NCBI RefSeq assembly: GCF_003590835.1
Contig: NZ_QYUQ01000002.1
Span: forward strand, 4,340,001 to 4,404,000
Direction: 5' to 3'
Origin: Noviherbaspirillum sedimenti
GTDB taxonomy: Bacteria > Pseudomonadota > Gammaproteobacteria > Burkholderiales > Burkholderiaceae_D
DNA length: 64,000 nucleotides
This document shows, one piece after another, positions 47,351 to 56,344 of the stretch. How positions within the stretch are numbered: the first letter of the stretch is position 1; each line of letters starts with the position of its first letter. The position numbers and the translations under genes are program-made. The notes beneath the pieces are model-generated. The model saw nothing but the letters and a program-made list of their open reading frames with translations. It ran no database searches and had not been told where the DNA came from.

Positions 47351-49138
47351 ATGATCCCGAATCTGCGTCATCCGCGGACCTACGTCAGCCTGCTGTGCCT
47401 GTCGCTGCTGATCCTGGTTCCGCTGGGCTTCAATTCTCCTTTCGTGTATCACCTGTTCGTGCTGATCTGCATCTACGGTGCCTTGTCGACCGCCTGGAAC
47501 CTGGTCGGCGGCTTCGCCGGACAGCTGTCGCTGGGGCATGCTGTTTTCTATGGCGCCGGCAGCTATGCCGCGGTACTGCTGACCATCCATTACGGGGTTT
47601 CGCCCTGGATCGGCATGTTCGCGGGCGCGGCAGTGTCGGCTGTGCTGGCGCTGCTGATGAGTTACCCGACGATGCGCCTGCGCGGTCCATTCTTCGCCCT
47701 GGTGACGATCGCCGTGCTTGAAGTGGTCAAGCTGCTGGTGATTCATCAGGGAAGCTGGACCGGCGGTTCGGCGGGCCTGAGCGTGCCGCTGAACATCGGC
47801 TTCAAGTGGATGATTTTCCGCGAGAAGACATCTTATCTCCTGGTCGCTTTCGGCTTCCTGATGATGACCCTCTGGGTGTCGTGGTACATCCGCCAATCCA
47901 GGCTGGGCTTCTATCTCCTGGCGGTCCGCGAGCGCGAGGATGCGGCGCAGGCGGTCGGGGTGAACACGGTCCGGGTCAAGATCCTGATCGCCGTGCTGTC
48001 CGGCGTCCTGACCAGCCTGGTCGGCACCTTCCATGCGATGTACCTGACTTTCATCGAACCGTCCGCGGCGTTCTCGCTCGACCTGTCGATCCAGATCGCC
48101 ATGTTCTCCCTCATCGGCGGCCTCGGCAGCATCGGCGGCCCGCTGGCTGGCACCGTGCTCGTGCTGCCGATCGCGGAACTTGCGCGCGGCTGGCTCAGCA
48201 GCCTGGGCAGCGGCACGCATGGCTTCATCTATGGCGTCATCCTGGTCGTCGTCGTGCTCACCATGCCGAAGGGGATCGTGGGTCAGTTCGGCCTGCGCAT
48301 CCGGAACCGGGTGGACCGCTTGCCCTATCTCGGTCCGCGCCGCGAGCACAAGGTTGCGGTCCAGGCGCACAAGGTCCAGCGTCCGCCGGTCGGCCAGCCT
48401 ATCCTGCAGGCCGCCAATCTGAATAAGCGCTTTGGCGGTCTGAAGGCAACCGATGACGTTTCGCTGACCCTGCATTCCGGAGAAATTCTCGGCGTCATCG
48501 GTCCGAACGGCGCTGGCAAGACTACTGTGTTCAACCAGCTATCCGGGTTTATCCGGCCCGACAGCGGCACGGTCCAGATCATGGACAACCAGGGTAACTG
48601 GGTGCAGCCGGGCTCGCCGAATGAGTTCGCCAGGGCGGGTGTCGGCCGGACTTTCCAGATCGCCCAGCCGTTTTCCGGTCTCAGCGTCCTGGAAAACATC
48701 ATGCTCGGCGCCTTCCTTCATACCCGCAATCGGCTGGAGGCCGAGCAGATCGCCCGTGAAGTGGCCGAGATTACCGAGCTGACTTTGCTGCTGGATACCG
48801 AGGCCAAGAACATGACGGTGGGCGGCCTGAAACGGCTGGAAGTCGCACGGGCGCTGGCAACCCGTCCCAAGATCCTGCTGCTGGATGAAGTCATGGCAGG
48901 CCTGAATCCATCCGATGTCGACAAGGCGATCCTGATGGTGCGCAAGATTCGCGACTCCGGCGTCTCGGTGCTGCTGATCGAACACCTGATGCAGGCAACC
49001 ATGGCGCTTTCCGACCGGGTCCTGGTGATCAACACCGGCCAGGTCCTGACCAGCGGACTTCCTGAAGAAGTCGTCAAAAACACCGAGGTCATCCAGGCCT
49101 ATCTCGGGAAAGGGTATGAACATGCTCAACGTGCGTGA
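47351..49138 (+). CDS. LivM-LivG fusion: ABC permease joined to ATPase
   Basis: A 595-residue two-domain protein. Residues about 1-320 are a LivM permease (WNLVGGFAGQLSLGHAVFYG, FSLIGGLGSIGGPLAG). After a basic linker the rest is a LivG ATPase, with Walker A GPNGAGKTT, the signature region MTVGGLKRLEVARAL (reading VGGLKR where most have LSGG/LSYG) and Walker B KILLLDEVMAG. Fused LivM-LivG proteins are known in betaproteobacteria. The frame is continuous. Its end overlaps livF. Confidence 0.9.
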   Translation: MIPNLRHPRTYVSLLCLSLLILVPLGFNSPFVYHLFVLICIYGALSTAWNLVGGFAGQLSLGHAVFYGAGSYAAVLLTIHYGVSPWIGMFAGAAVSAVLALLMSYPTMRLRGPFFALVTIAVLEVVKLLVIHQGSWTGGSAGLSVPLNIGFKWMIFREKTSYLLVAFGFLMMTLWVSWYIRQSRLGFYLLAVREREDAAQAVGVNTVRVKILIAVLSGVLTSLVGTFHAMYLTFIEPSAAFSLDLSIQIAMFSLIGGLGSIGGPLAGTVLVLPIAELARGWLSSLGSGTHGFIYGVILVVVVLTMPKGIVGQFGLRIRNRVDRLPYLGPRREHKVAVQAHKVQRPPVGQPILQAANLNKRFGGLKATDDVSLTLHSGEILGVIGPNGAGKTTVFNQLSGFIRPDSGTVQIMDNQGNWVQPGSPNEFARAGVGRTFQIAQPFSGLSVLENIMLGAFLHTRNRLEAEQIAREVAEITELTLLLDTEAKNMTVGGLKRLEVARALATRPKILLLDEVMAGLNPSDVDKAILMVRKIRDSGVSVLLIEHLMQATMALSDRVLVINTGQVLTSGLPEEVVKNTEVIQAYLGKGYEHAQRA

Positions 49139-49826
49139 TTTACGGGCAGGCTACGGCAAGAGCGAGGTATTGCGCGGTATTTCATTCGATGTCCATCCGG
49201 GCGAAGTGGTCACCATCGTCGGCGTCAATGGTGCGGGCAAAAGCACCACGCTGCGGGCGCTTTGCGGGGCGGTTCCCGCCTTGGCCGGCACGATCAGTTT
49301 CGATGGCGCCGACATTACCAACCGCTCGTCTGCCGAGATTGTGGAGCGCGGCTTGACAATGATTCCGGAAGGGCGGCAGCTGTTTCCGTTCCTGACCGTC
49401 AAGGACAACCTGTTGATGGGGTCCTACAAGAAATCTGCGCGTGCCGGTTTCGATGAGCGTTTAGACGAAGTGCTGCAAATGTTCCCGCGCGTCGCCGAGC
49501 GCCTGGATCAGTATGCCGGCTCGCTTTCGGGCGGCGAACAGCAGATGGTGGCGATTGCGCGCGGGATGATGGCTGCGCCGAAGCTGATCATCTTCGACGA
49601 ACCTTCGCTGGGCTTGTCGCCCCTGCTGGTCGAAACGATGTTTGAAGTCGTTGAAAAGATCGCCGCACGCGGAATTACCGTGCTGCTCGTCGAGCAGAAT
49701 GTGTTTCATACGCTGCAACTGGCCGATCGCGGCTACGTCCTTGAAAACGGCGAAATCTCGCTTACTGGCACCGGGCAGGAACTGCTCAGGAGCGACCACG
49801 TGCGCAAAGCCTATCTGGGCATGTAG
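49122..49826 (+). CDS. livF: ABC transporter ATPase, LivF type
   Basis: A 234-residue ATP-binding subunit. Walker A GVNGAGKSTT, Q-loop, signature YAGSLSGGEQQMVAIAR and Walker B PKLIIFDEPSLGLSP are complete. ATG 49122 has AAAGGG at a good distance; ATG 49116, two codons upstream, is too close to it. The gene overlaps the LivM-LivG fusion by 17 bp, so translation is coupled. It pairs with the LivG half to energise uptake. Confidence 0.92.
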   Translation: MLNVRDLRAGYGKSEVLRGISFDVHPGEVVTIVGVNGAGKSTTLRALCGAVPALAGTISFDGADITNRSSAEIVERGLTMIPEGRQLFPFLTVKDNLLMGSYKKSARAGFDERLDEVLQMFPRVAERLDQYAGSLSGGEQQMVAIARGMMAAPKLIIFDEPSLGLSPLLVETMFEVVEKIAARGITVLLVEQNVFHTLQLADRGYVLENGEISLTGTGQELLRSDHVRKAYLGM

Positions 49827-49859
49827 CCGGTTAATCCAGCATAAAAGGGGAATACAGCA

Positions 49860-50861
49860 GTGAAGCGGATAACACATGGCGCAGGCGGCGGCATCGACGT
49901 CTTGCGTATTTCGGAGGACGATCGGCCGAGCCCGGGAGCGGGGGAGGTATTGATCGAGGTGCACTATGCCGGCGTCAACCGGCCCGACATCCAGCAGCGT
50001 TCGGGCAGCTATCCACCGCCGCCTGGCGCCTCGCCCTATCTGGGACTGGAGGTCTCGGGAACCATTGCCGCGCTTGGCCCGGGGGTGTCTAACAGGAAGG
50101 TCGGCGATCAAGTGTGCGCGCTGACGCCGGGAGGCGGATATGCCGAGTTCTGCCTGGTGGACGGGCGGCATTGCCTGCCGATTCCTGCCGGTTTGACCCT
50201 GTTGCAGGCAGCAGCGCTCCCGGAAAACTATTTCACCGTCTGGGCCAATGTATTCGACCGCGCGCAATTGCAGGACGGGATGTCTATCCTCGTTCACGGC
50301 GGCTCCAGCGGCATCGGCCTGACGGCGATCCAGCTGGCGCATGCCTTCGGCGCAAAAGTCTTTACAACAGCGGGCAGTGCGAAAAAGCTGGAGGCTTGCC
50401 TGGCAGCCGGAGCAAGCGCGGCCTTCAATTACCGTGAGGAGGATTTTGTCGAAGCCATCCTGCGCGAAACCGATGGACGCGGCGTGGATATCGTTCTGGA
50501 TATGGTGGGCACGCCCTATGTCGAGCGGAATATCCAGTGCCTGGCTGTGGAGGGGTGTCTGTTGCAGATTTCGTTCCTGATGGGGAGCCATTTCTCATTC
50601 GACGCGACGCCGCTGATGCGCAAGCGACTGACCCTGACCGGTTCGACCCTGAGAGGGCGCACCGACCAGCAAAAGGCGGAAATCGCCCGCAATCTCAAGG
50701 CCAATGTCTGGCCATTGCTGGCGGCGGGCAAGTGCCTTCCCGTCATCGATTCTGTATTCTCCTTTGAACAGGCAGGAGAAGCACATGCGTTGATGGAAAG
50801 CAGCCAACATATAGGAAAAATCATGCTTGCAGTGAAAGGAGACCGCGATGCGGCACAATAA
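49860..50861 (+). CDS. Zinc-independent quinone oxidoreductase (MDR superfamily, PIG3-like)
   Basis: A 333-residue NAD(P)H-dependent medium-chain reductase. YAGVNRPDIQQRSGSYPPPP is typical of the PIG3/TP53I3 quinone oxidoreductase group, and VHGGSSGIGLTAIQLAHAFG is the nucleotide-binding motif. Zinc-ligand Cys residues are absent. It starts at GTG after AAAAGGGG, 33 bp downstream of livF, so it belongs to the transporter operon. It could reduce an enone or quinone intermediate of the unidentified pathway. Confidence 0.85.
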   Translation: MKRITHGAGGGIDVLRISEDDRPSPGAGEVLIEVHYAGVNRPDIQQRSGSYPPPPGASPYLGLEVSGTIAALGPGVSNRKVGDQVCALTPGGGYAEFCLVDGRHCLPIPAGLTLLQAAALPENYFTVWANVFDRAQLQDGMSILVHGGSSGIGLTAIQLAHAFGAKVFTTAGSAKKLEACLAAGASAAFNYREEDFVEAILRETDGRGVDIVLDMVGTPYVERNIQCLAVEGCLLQISFLMGSHFSFDATPLMRKRLTLTGSTLRGRTDQQKAEIARNLKANVWPLLAAGKCLPVIDSVFSFEQAGEAHALMESSQHIGKIMLAVKGDRDAAQ

Positions 50862-51612
50862 GAAAATCGCCCTGGTGACGGGCGGAAGCGGCGGGATCGG
50901 GGCCGCCATCGTCGATCGCTATCTCGCGGAAGGCGCGGCGGTCGCGATTGTCGACTACAACCAGGAGCTGGGACAGCAGCAGGCGCGCCGACTTTCTGAA
51001 AAAGGCGGACGCGTGCACTTCGTCGCCGCCGATGTTGCCGATTTTGATGCATGCGCCAACGCCTGTCGCGAGATCGAACAGGTGCTGGGGCCTGTCGATA
51101 TTCTCGTGAATAACGCCGGCATTTCGCCCAAACATGACGGCCGCCCCATGCCGATCCATATGATGGATCCAAAGGAGTGGCTCCAGGTTGTCGGCGTCAA
51201 CCTGAACGGGGCTTTCAATTTTTCCCGCCTGGTTACCGGCGGAATGATCGAGCGTAAATATGGCCGGATTGTTTCGATGTCCTCGGTAGCAGGCAAGGCT
51301 TATCTTGGCGATATCGTCGCGGCCCACTACAGTACAACCAAGGCCGCATTGATCGGTTTTACCCGGCATCTGGCGGGCGAGCTCGGCCCCTATGGCATCA
51401 CGGTGAATGCCCTGGCGCCGGGCCGCATCGCCACGCCCCTGGTGCGCACCGTGTCCGAGGAAGCCAACCTTGGCGTGATCAACGACACGCCGCTGCGCCG
51501 TCTTGGCGAGCCGAGCGAGGTTGCGGATGTCTGCTGCTACCTTACTTCGCCGGACGCCAATTTTGTCACTGGCCAGGTAATCGACGTCGCCGGCGGATGG
51601 CTGATGACTTGA
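50848..51612 (+). CDS. Short-chain dehydrogenase/reductase (SDR family)
   Basis: A 254-residue classical SDR. The coenzyme motif is TGGSGGIGAAI, followed by NNAGISP, catalytic Ser in VSMSSVAGKA, and YSTTKAALIGF with the catalytic Tyr and Lys. It resembles 3-oxoacyl-ACP reductase/cyclitol dehydrogenase types. Its start overlaps the preceding gene by 14 bp. As the last gene of the operon it probably oxidises or reduces a secondary alcohol of the imported compound. Confidence 0.88.
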   Translation: MRHNKKIALVTGGSGGIGAAIVDRYLAEGAAVAIVDYNQELGQQQARRLSEKGGRVHFVAADVADFDACANACREIEQVLGPVDILVNNAGISPKHDGRPMPIHMMDPKEWLQVVGVNLNGAFNFSRLVTGGMIERKYGRIVSMSSVAGKAYLGDIVAAHYSTTKAALIGFTRHLAGELGPYGITVNALAPGRIATPLVRTVSEEANLGVINDTPLRRLGEPSEVADVCCYLTSPDANFVTGQVIDVAGGWLMT

Positions 51613-51641
51613 TTTATTGATCCGGCCATTAAATGTCTCAA

Positions 51642-51699
51642 CTCGGCGCGACCGTAGTGTACGGGCTGCGCCGCCGAAGGCGTGTTCGAGCGCGTCTAA
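51642..51699 (+). pseudogene. Thiolase C-terminal fossil
   Basis: Frame 1 from 51642 reads LGATVVYGLRRR, like AATVVHGLRRR near the end of FadA (4754-5950). The next frame then reads AAEGVFERV and stops at 51699, like the FadA end AAGVFERV. About 16 residues between the two parts, including the last catalytic Cys, are missing and the frame is shifted. The junction lies in GCGCCGCCG-rich sequence, so a short-repeat deletion is likely. This is the tail of a former thiolase gene, ended by the terminator at 51726. Confidence 0.72.
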
Positions 51700-51725
51700 G
51701 CGTTAAAGCAACGCATTCATCCACG

Positions 51726-51759
51726 AAGCCGTACGGTGCGAAGCTGTACGGCTTTTTTT
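51726..51759 (+). terminator. Rho-independent terminator
   Basis: AAGCCGTAC (51726-51734) pairs with GTACGGCTT (51746-51754) around an 11-nt loop, and a run of seven Ts occupies 51753-51759. It probably served the decayed thiolase gene originally and now also ends the Liv-SDR operon. Confidence 0.82.
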
Positions 51760-51922
51760 GCGGCATGATTCGCGCAACATTGAGCGCGTATTGTTTTTTT
51801 ACAGATGCGAACCATGGAGCAACTGGCAGTTCGCTTCTGTCTTGTCCTTCCTGGATGCCGGAATTGTGATCGATTCCTCCTAAAACCCCGGCAAACCGTA
51901 TTTTTACTGCAACGGTTTTTGC

Positions 51923-51949
51923 TTGCGACAGTACCGTTCTCCCTATAAT
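51923..51949 (+). promoter_or_regulatory. Promoter of the RND efflux operon
   Basis: A perfect TATAAT (51944-51949) has TTGCGA (51923-51928) 15 bp upstream, a short spacing. It lies about 70 bp before the membrane-fusion-protein start. The rest of the gap (51760-51922) shows no gene or clear site to me. Confidence 0.5.
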
Positions 51950-52017
51950 GTATTTTTTGGCAATTGCGCTCACATATTGCCGCGCGCCTTGCCGCACAAT
52001 CGAGACGAATGCCGTCC

Positions 52018-53184
52018 ATGAAAAAAGTCAAAACCACTCCACTGGCGGTGTCCCTGCTGAGCTTAGTCATCGTTTCGACGCTGGCATTCGCGCTGCTATC
52101 CACGCGCTCGAATGCCGCCGGCGACAAGCCAGCGCAGCAGCAAGCCAGGCCGGCGCTGACGGTCACCACCATCCAGCCCGCAGCGGCCAGCCTGCCGCTG
52201 CGCCTGGCCGCCAACGGCAATGTCGCCGCCTGGCAGGAAGCCATCATCGGCAGCGAAGCGACCGGCTTGCGGCTGGCCGAGGTGCGCGCCAACGTCGGCG
52301 ATGAGGTCAAGGCGGGCCAGCTGCTGGCGCGCTTTGCCGCCGAGACGGTGCAGGCCGACGTCGCGCAAGCACTGGCCAGTCTTCGGGAAGCCGAAGCGCG
52401 CGTGCAGGAAGCCGCAGGCAACGCCGAGCGGGCGCGCGCCTTGCAGGCCTCCGGCGCCATGAGCCGGCAGGAAGTCAGCCAGCTGCTGACGGCGGAATTG
52501 ACCGCGAAGGCGCGGGTCGAGGCGGCCAGGGCGACACTGCAGGTGCAGCAGTTGCGTCTGCAGCAAACCCGCGTGGTGGCGCCGGACGACGGTGTGATTT
52601 CATCGCGCAGCGCCACCGTCGGCGCAGTGGCCGGTAACGGCGCGGAATTGTTCCGCATGATCCGGCAGGGGCGGCTCGAATGGCGCGCCGAAGTGACTTC
52701 AGCGGAGTTGCCGCGCATCCGCCCCGGCAGCGTCGCGACAATCACTGCTGCCAATGGCACGCAGGTGCAAGGGACCGTGCGCATGGTGGCGCCGACCGTC
52801 GATGTGCAAAGCCGCACGGCCCTGGTGTATGTGGACTTGCCTCGCGCGCTGCCGTCACTGGCGCCGCAGGCACAGGTGCGGGCCGGCATGTTCGCCCGCG
52901 GCGAATTCAATCTGGGTGAAACTGCCGCGCTGACCGTGCCGCAGCAGGCGGTGGTGTTGCGCGACGGTTTCACTTATGTATTCCGCCTCAATCCCGATTC
53001 CCGCGTCAGTCAGCTGAAAGTGCGCACCGGCCGGCGATTTGGCGAGCAAGTAGAAGTGCTCGAAGGCATCAAGCCGCAGGATCAGCTGGTGGCCAGCGGC
53101 GCCGGATTCCTTAACGAAGGCGACCTGGTCAAGGTGGTGCCGGCCGCAGTCCAGCCCGCCGCAGTCCAGCCCGCCGCGCGCTAG
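52018..53184 (+). CDS. RND efflux periplasmic adaptor (membrane fusion protein)
   Basis: A 388-residue adaptor of the MexA/AcrA-like HlyD group. An N-terminal anchor or signal (LAVSLLSLVIVSTLAFALL), a barrel-sandwich domain (NGNVAAWQEAIIGSEATGLR), an alpha hairpin (LASLREAEARVQEAAGNAER) and a beta-barrel domain are seen. It connects the RND pump to an outer-membrane channel. ATG 52009 (MPSMKK) is an alternative start. The C-terminus carries two tandem VQPAA repeats. It lies 9 bp before the pump gene. Confidence 0.87.
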   Translation: MKKVKTTPLAVSLLSLVIVSTLAFALLSTRSNAAGDKPAQQQARPALTVTTIQPAAASLPLRLAANGNVAAWQEAIIGSEATGLRLAEVRANVGDEVKAGQLLARFAAETVQADVAQALASLREAEARVQEAAGNAERARALQASGAMSRQEVSQLLTAELTAKARVEAARATLQVQQLRLQQTRVVAPDDGVISSRSATVGAVAGNGAELFRMIRQGRLEWRAEVTSAELPRIRPGSVATITAANGTQVQGTVRMVAPTVDVQSRTALVYVDLPRALPSLAPQAQVRAGMFARGEFNLGETAALTVPQQAVVLRDGFTYVFRLNPDSRVSQLKVRTGRRFGEQVEVLEGIKPQDQLVASGAGFLNEGDLVKVVPAAVQPAAVQPAAR

Positions 53185-53193
53185 GGAGATCGC

Positions 53194-56100
53194 GTGAATT
53201 TTTCCGCCCTCTCGATCAGGAATCCGATCCCGGCGATCATGCTGTTCGTGCTGCTCGGATTGGCCGGGCTGCTGGCCTTCAAGGCAAACCCGGTGCAGGA
53301 TTTTCCGGATATCGAGCTGCCGGTGGTGACGGTGACGGCGAGCTTGCCGGGCGCGGCGCCGGCGCAGCTGGAGACGGAAGTTGCGCGCAAGCTGGAGGAT
53401 TCGATCGCCACGCTGCAGGGCGTCAAGAATATCTATTCCCGCATCCTCGATGGCTTGGTAGTGGTGACGGTCGAGTTCATTCTCGAAAAACAGATATCCG
53501 AAGCGGTCAACGAGGTGCGCGACGCGGTGGCGCGGGTGCGCGCCGACCTGCCGAGCGACTTGCGCGACCCCGCAGTGACCAAGACTTCGACCTCCGGGCG
53601 GGTGGTGCTGACCTTCGCCGCCGCCGCCGCGCAGGAGGCCGTCGCGGGCAGCCGCCTCGACCAGCAGGAACTGAGCTGGTTCGTCGATAACACCGTCTCC
53701 AAGCGTCTGTTGGCCGTGCCGGGCGTGGGGGCGGTCAAGCGCATGGGCGGCGTCTCGCGCGAGGTGCGGGTGGAACTCGACGCGGCGCGGATGGCGGCCC
53801 TGAACGTGTCGGCGCTGGATGTGTCGCGCCTGCTGCGGCTGGTGCAGCAGGAGGCGCCCGGCGGGCGCGGCGACGTCAGCGGCGCCGAACAATCGGTGCG
53901 CACCATCGCCACCGTGCGCACCGCAGCCGAACTGGCGCTGCTCGAGATCCCCTTGGCGACCGGCCGCACGATCCGCCTCGACCAGATTGCCAGCGTCACC
54001 GATACGGTCGCCGAGCCGCGCGCGCTCGCCACGCAGGACGGCAAGCCAGTGGCTGGCTTCGAAATCTTCCGCACCAAGGGCGCTTCGGAAGTGGCGGTGG
54101 CCGAGGGCGCACGTGCGGCCTTGGCGGAATTGCAGGCGGCGCATCCAGATATTGTGCTGCGCCAGGTGATCGACAATGCCGCACCGGTGGCGGAAAACTT
54201 TCAAGGTTCGATGGAGCTGCTGTACGAAGGGGCGCTGCTGGCGGTGCTGGTGGTGTGGTGGTTCCTGCGCGACTGGCGCGCCACGCTGGTGGCGGCTGCC
54301 GCCTTGCCGCTATCGGTGATTCCGACTTTTCTTGGCATTTATTACTTCGGCTATACCTTGAATACCGTGACGCTGCTGTCGCTGGCGCTGGTGGTCGGCG
54401 TGCTGGTGGACGATGCCATCGTCGAGATCGAAAACATTGCGCGGCATCTGCGCATGGGCAAGACGCCGATGCAGGCGGCGCTGGAAGCGGCCGACGAGAT
54501 CGGCTTGGCGGTGATTGCCACTACCTTCGCGCTGGTGGCGGTGTTCCTGCCGACGGCTTTCATGGGCGGCGTGCCCGGGCTGTTTTTCAAGCAGTTCGGC
54601 TGGACCGCGGTACTGGCGATCCTGGCCTCGCTGGTGGTGGCGCGCCTGCTCACGCCGATGATGGCGGCGTACCTGTTGAAGCCGGTCGCGCATGCCGAAC
54701 ATGGCGATGGCTGGATCATGCGGCGTTACTTGGCGGTCATGCAATGGTGCCTGCGTCACCGGCTGGTGACGGCGATTGCCTCGGCGCTGTTTTTCATCGG
54801 CTCGCTGGCGCTGGTGCCGCTTTTGCCGACCGGTTTCGTGCCGCCAGCCGACCGCGCGCAAACCCAGATCAACATCGAGCTGCCGCCGGGCAGCACGCTG
54901 GCGGAAACCGCCGCCACGGCCGAGCGGGTGCGGCTGGCGGCGATGCAGGTCGCTGGCATCAAGGGCATCTTCAGCTCGATTGGCGGCGGCTCCAGCGGCG
55001 ACGCCTTCGCGCCAGGGGCGGCGGCCGAGGCGCGGCGCGCGGTACTGACGCTGACCACCGCGCACCGCGGCGAACGCAGCGAATCGCTGCAGCAGATCGA
55101 GGCGGGCATCCGGGCGCGGCTGGCGGAGATTCCGGGAGCGCGCTTCACGGTCGGCCCGCCGGATACCGGCGTCAAGATGCAACTGGTGTTGCGCAGCGAA
55201 GACCCGTTGGCGCTGGCGGAAGTGGCGCGCCGCGTCGAGCGCGAATTGCGCACCCTGCAGGGAATCGGCAATGTGAATTCCAGCGCGGCGCTGGTGCGCC
55301 CGGAAATCATCGTGCGCCCGGACTTCGCCCGCGCCGCCGACCTGGGCGTGACGGCGGCCGCCATCGGTGAGACGGTGCGCGTGGCCACCGCCGGCGACTA
55401 TGACATCAACCTGCCGAAGCTGAACCTGTCGGAGCGCCAGGTGCCGATCCGGGTCAAGCTGCCGGATGCGGTGCGTGCCGACCTGGCGGCCATCGAGCGC
55501 CTCACCGTGCCGGGCAAAAACGGCCCCGTGATGCTGGCCAATGTCGCCAGCGTCACGATGGATAGCGGCCCGGCGCAGATCGACCGTCTGAACCGCAGCC
55601 GCAACGTCATCCTGGAAGTGGAATTGGGCACGCGCGCGCTGGGTGAATTGAATGCCGAGGCGCGCGCGCTACCGTCGATGCAGAACCTGCCGCCGGCAGT
55701 GCGGATCGCCGAACTCGGCGACGCCCAGGAAATGCAGGCGCTGTTCGCCAGCTTCGGCACCGCCATGCTGATCGGCGTGCTGTGCATTTATGGCGTGCTG
55801 GTGCTGCTGTTCAAGGATTTCATGCAGCCGGTGACGATCCTGGCGGCGCTGCCGCTGTCGATTGGCGGCGCCTTCGTGGCGCTGCTGTTGACCGGCAATG
55901 CCTTGTCGATGCCGTCGATGATCGGCCTGATCATGCTGATGGGGATCGTCACCAAGAACTCGATCCTGCTGGTGGATTACGCGATCCTGGCGCGCCGCAA
56001 GGGCATGGGGCGCTTCGCGGCGCTGGTCGACGCCTGCCACAAGCGCAGCCGGCCGATCGTCATGACGACGATTGCCATGGGCGCCGGCATGTTGCCGCTG

Positions 56101-56277
56101 GCGCTGGGCTGGGGCGCCGACCCCAGCTTCCGCGCGCCGATGGCGAGCGCCGTGATCGGTGGCCTGATCACCTCGACCCTCCTGAGTCTGCTGGTGGTGC
56201 CGGCGGTGTTTACCTACATCGACGACTTGCAGGGCTGGCTACGCCGGCGATTTTTACCGCGAGCGCACGTAGACTGA
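53194..56277 (+). CDS. RND-family efflux transporter, inner-membrane pump
   Basis: A 1027-residue AcrB/MdtB-type transporter with GTG start after AGGGAG. The N-terminus SIRNPIPAIMLFVLLGLAG begins helix 1, followed by the porter domain, and VVGVLVDDAIVEIENIARHL is in helix 4, whose Asp pair is part of the proton relay. The second half repeats the pattern (LIMLMGIVTKNSILLVDYAI). It should export hydrophobic compounds, driven by protons. No outer-membrane channel or regulator gene is adjacent, so a shared TolC/OprM-type channel is needed. Confidence 0.93.
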   Translation: MNFSALSIRNPIPAIMLFVLLGLAGLLAFKANPVQDFPDIELPVVTVTASLPGAAPAQLETEVARKLEDSIATLQGVKNIYSRILDGLVVVTVEFILEKQISEAVNEVRDAVARVRADLPSDLRDPAVTKTSTSGRVVLTFAAAAAQEAVAGSRLDQQELSWFVDNTVSKRLLAVPGVGAVKRMGGVSREVRVELDAARMAALNVSALDVSRLLRLVQQEAPGGRGDVSGAEQSVRTIATVRTAAELALLEIPLATGRTIRLDQIASVTDTVAEPRALATQDGKPVAGFEIFRTKGASEVAVAEGARAALAELQAAHPDIVLRQVIDNAAPVAENFQGSMELLYEGALLAVLVVWWFLRDWRATLVAAAALPLSVIPTFLGIYYFGYTLNTVTLLSLALVVGVLVDDAIVEIENIARHLRMGKTPMQAALEAADEIGLAVIATTFALVAVFLPTAFMGGVPGLFFKQFGWTAVLAILASLVVARLLTPMMAAYLLKPVAHAEHGDGWIMRRYLAVMQWCLRHRLVTAIASALFFIGSLALVPLLPTGFVPPADRAQTQINIELPPGSTLAETAATAERVRLAAMQVAGIKGIFSSIGGGSSGDAFAPGAAAEARRAVLTLTTAHRGERSESLQQIEAGIRARLAEIPGARFTVGPPDTGVKMQLVLRSEDPLALAEVARRVERELRTLQGIGNVNSSAALVRPEIIVRPDFARAADLGVTAAAIGETVRVATAGDYDINLPKLNLSERQVPIRVKLPDAVRADLAAIERLTVPGKNGPVMLANVASVTMDSGPAQIDRLNRSRNVILEVELGTRALGELNAEARALPSMQNLPPAVRIAELGDAQEMQALFASFGTAMLIGVLCIYGVLVLLFKDFMQPVTILAALPLSIGGAFVALLLTGNALSMPSMIGLIMLMGIVTKNSILLVDYAILARRKGMGRFAALVDACHKRSRPIVMTTIAMGAGMLPLALGWGADPSFRAPMASAVIGGLITSTLLSLLVVPAVFTYIDDLQGWLRRRFLPRAHVD

Positions 56278-56344
56278 CACATCGCTGCTGTTGCCAAGTG
56301 CAGTTTGCCTATATTCGCCGGTCGCGCCAACCGTCAATCTCTGA

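Noticed and set aside
51633..51869. 78-aa plus-strand ORF
   Set aside because: It reads through the thiolase fossil and then the terminator; it has no ribosome site and no plausible product.
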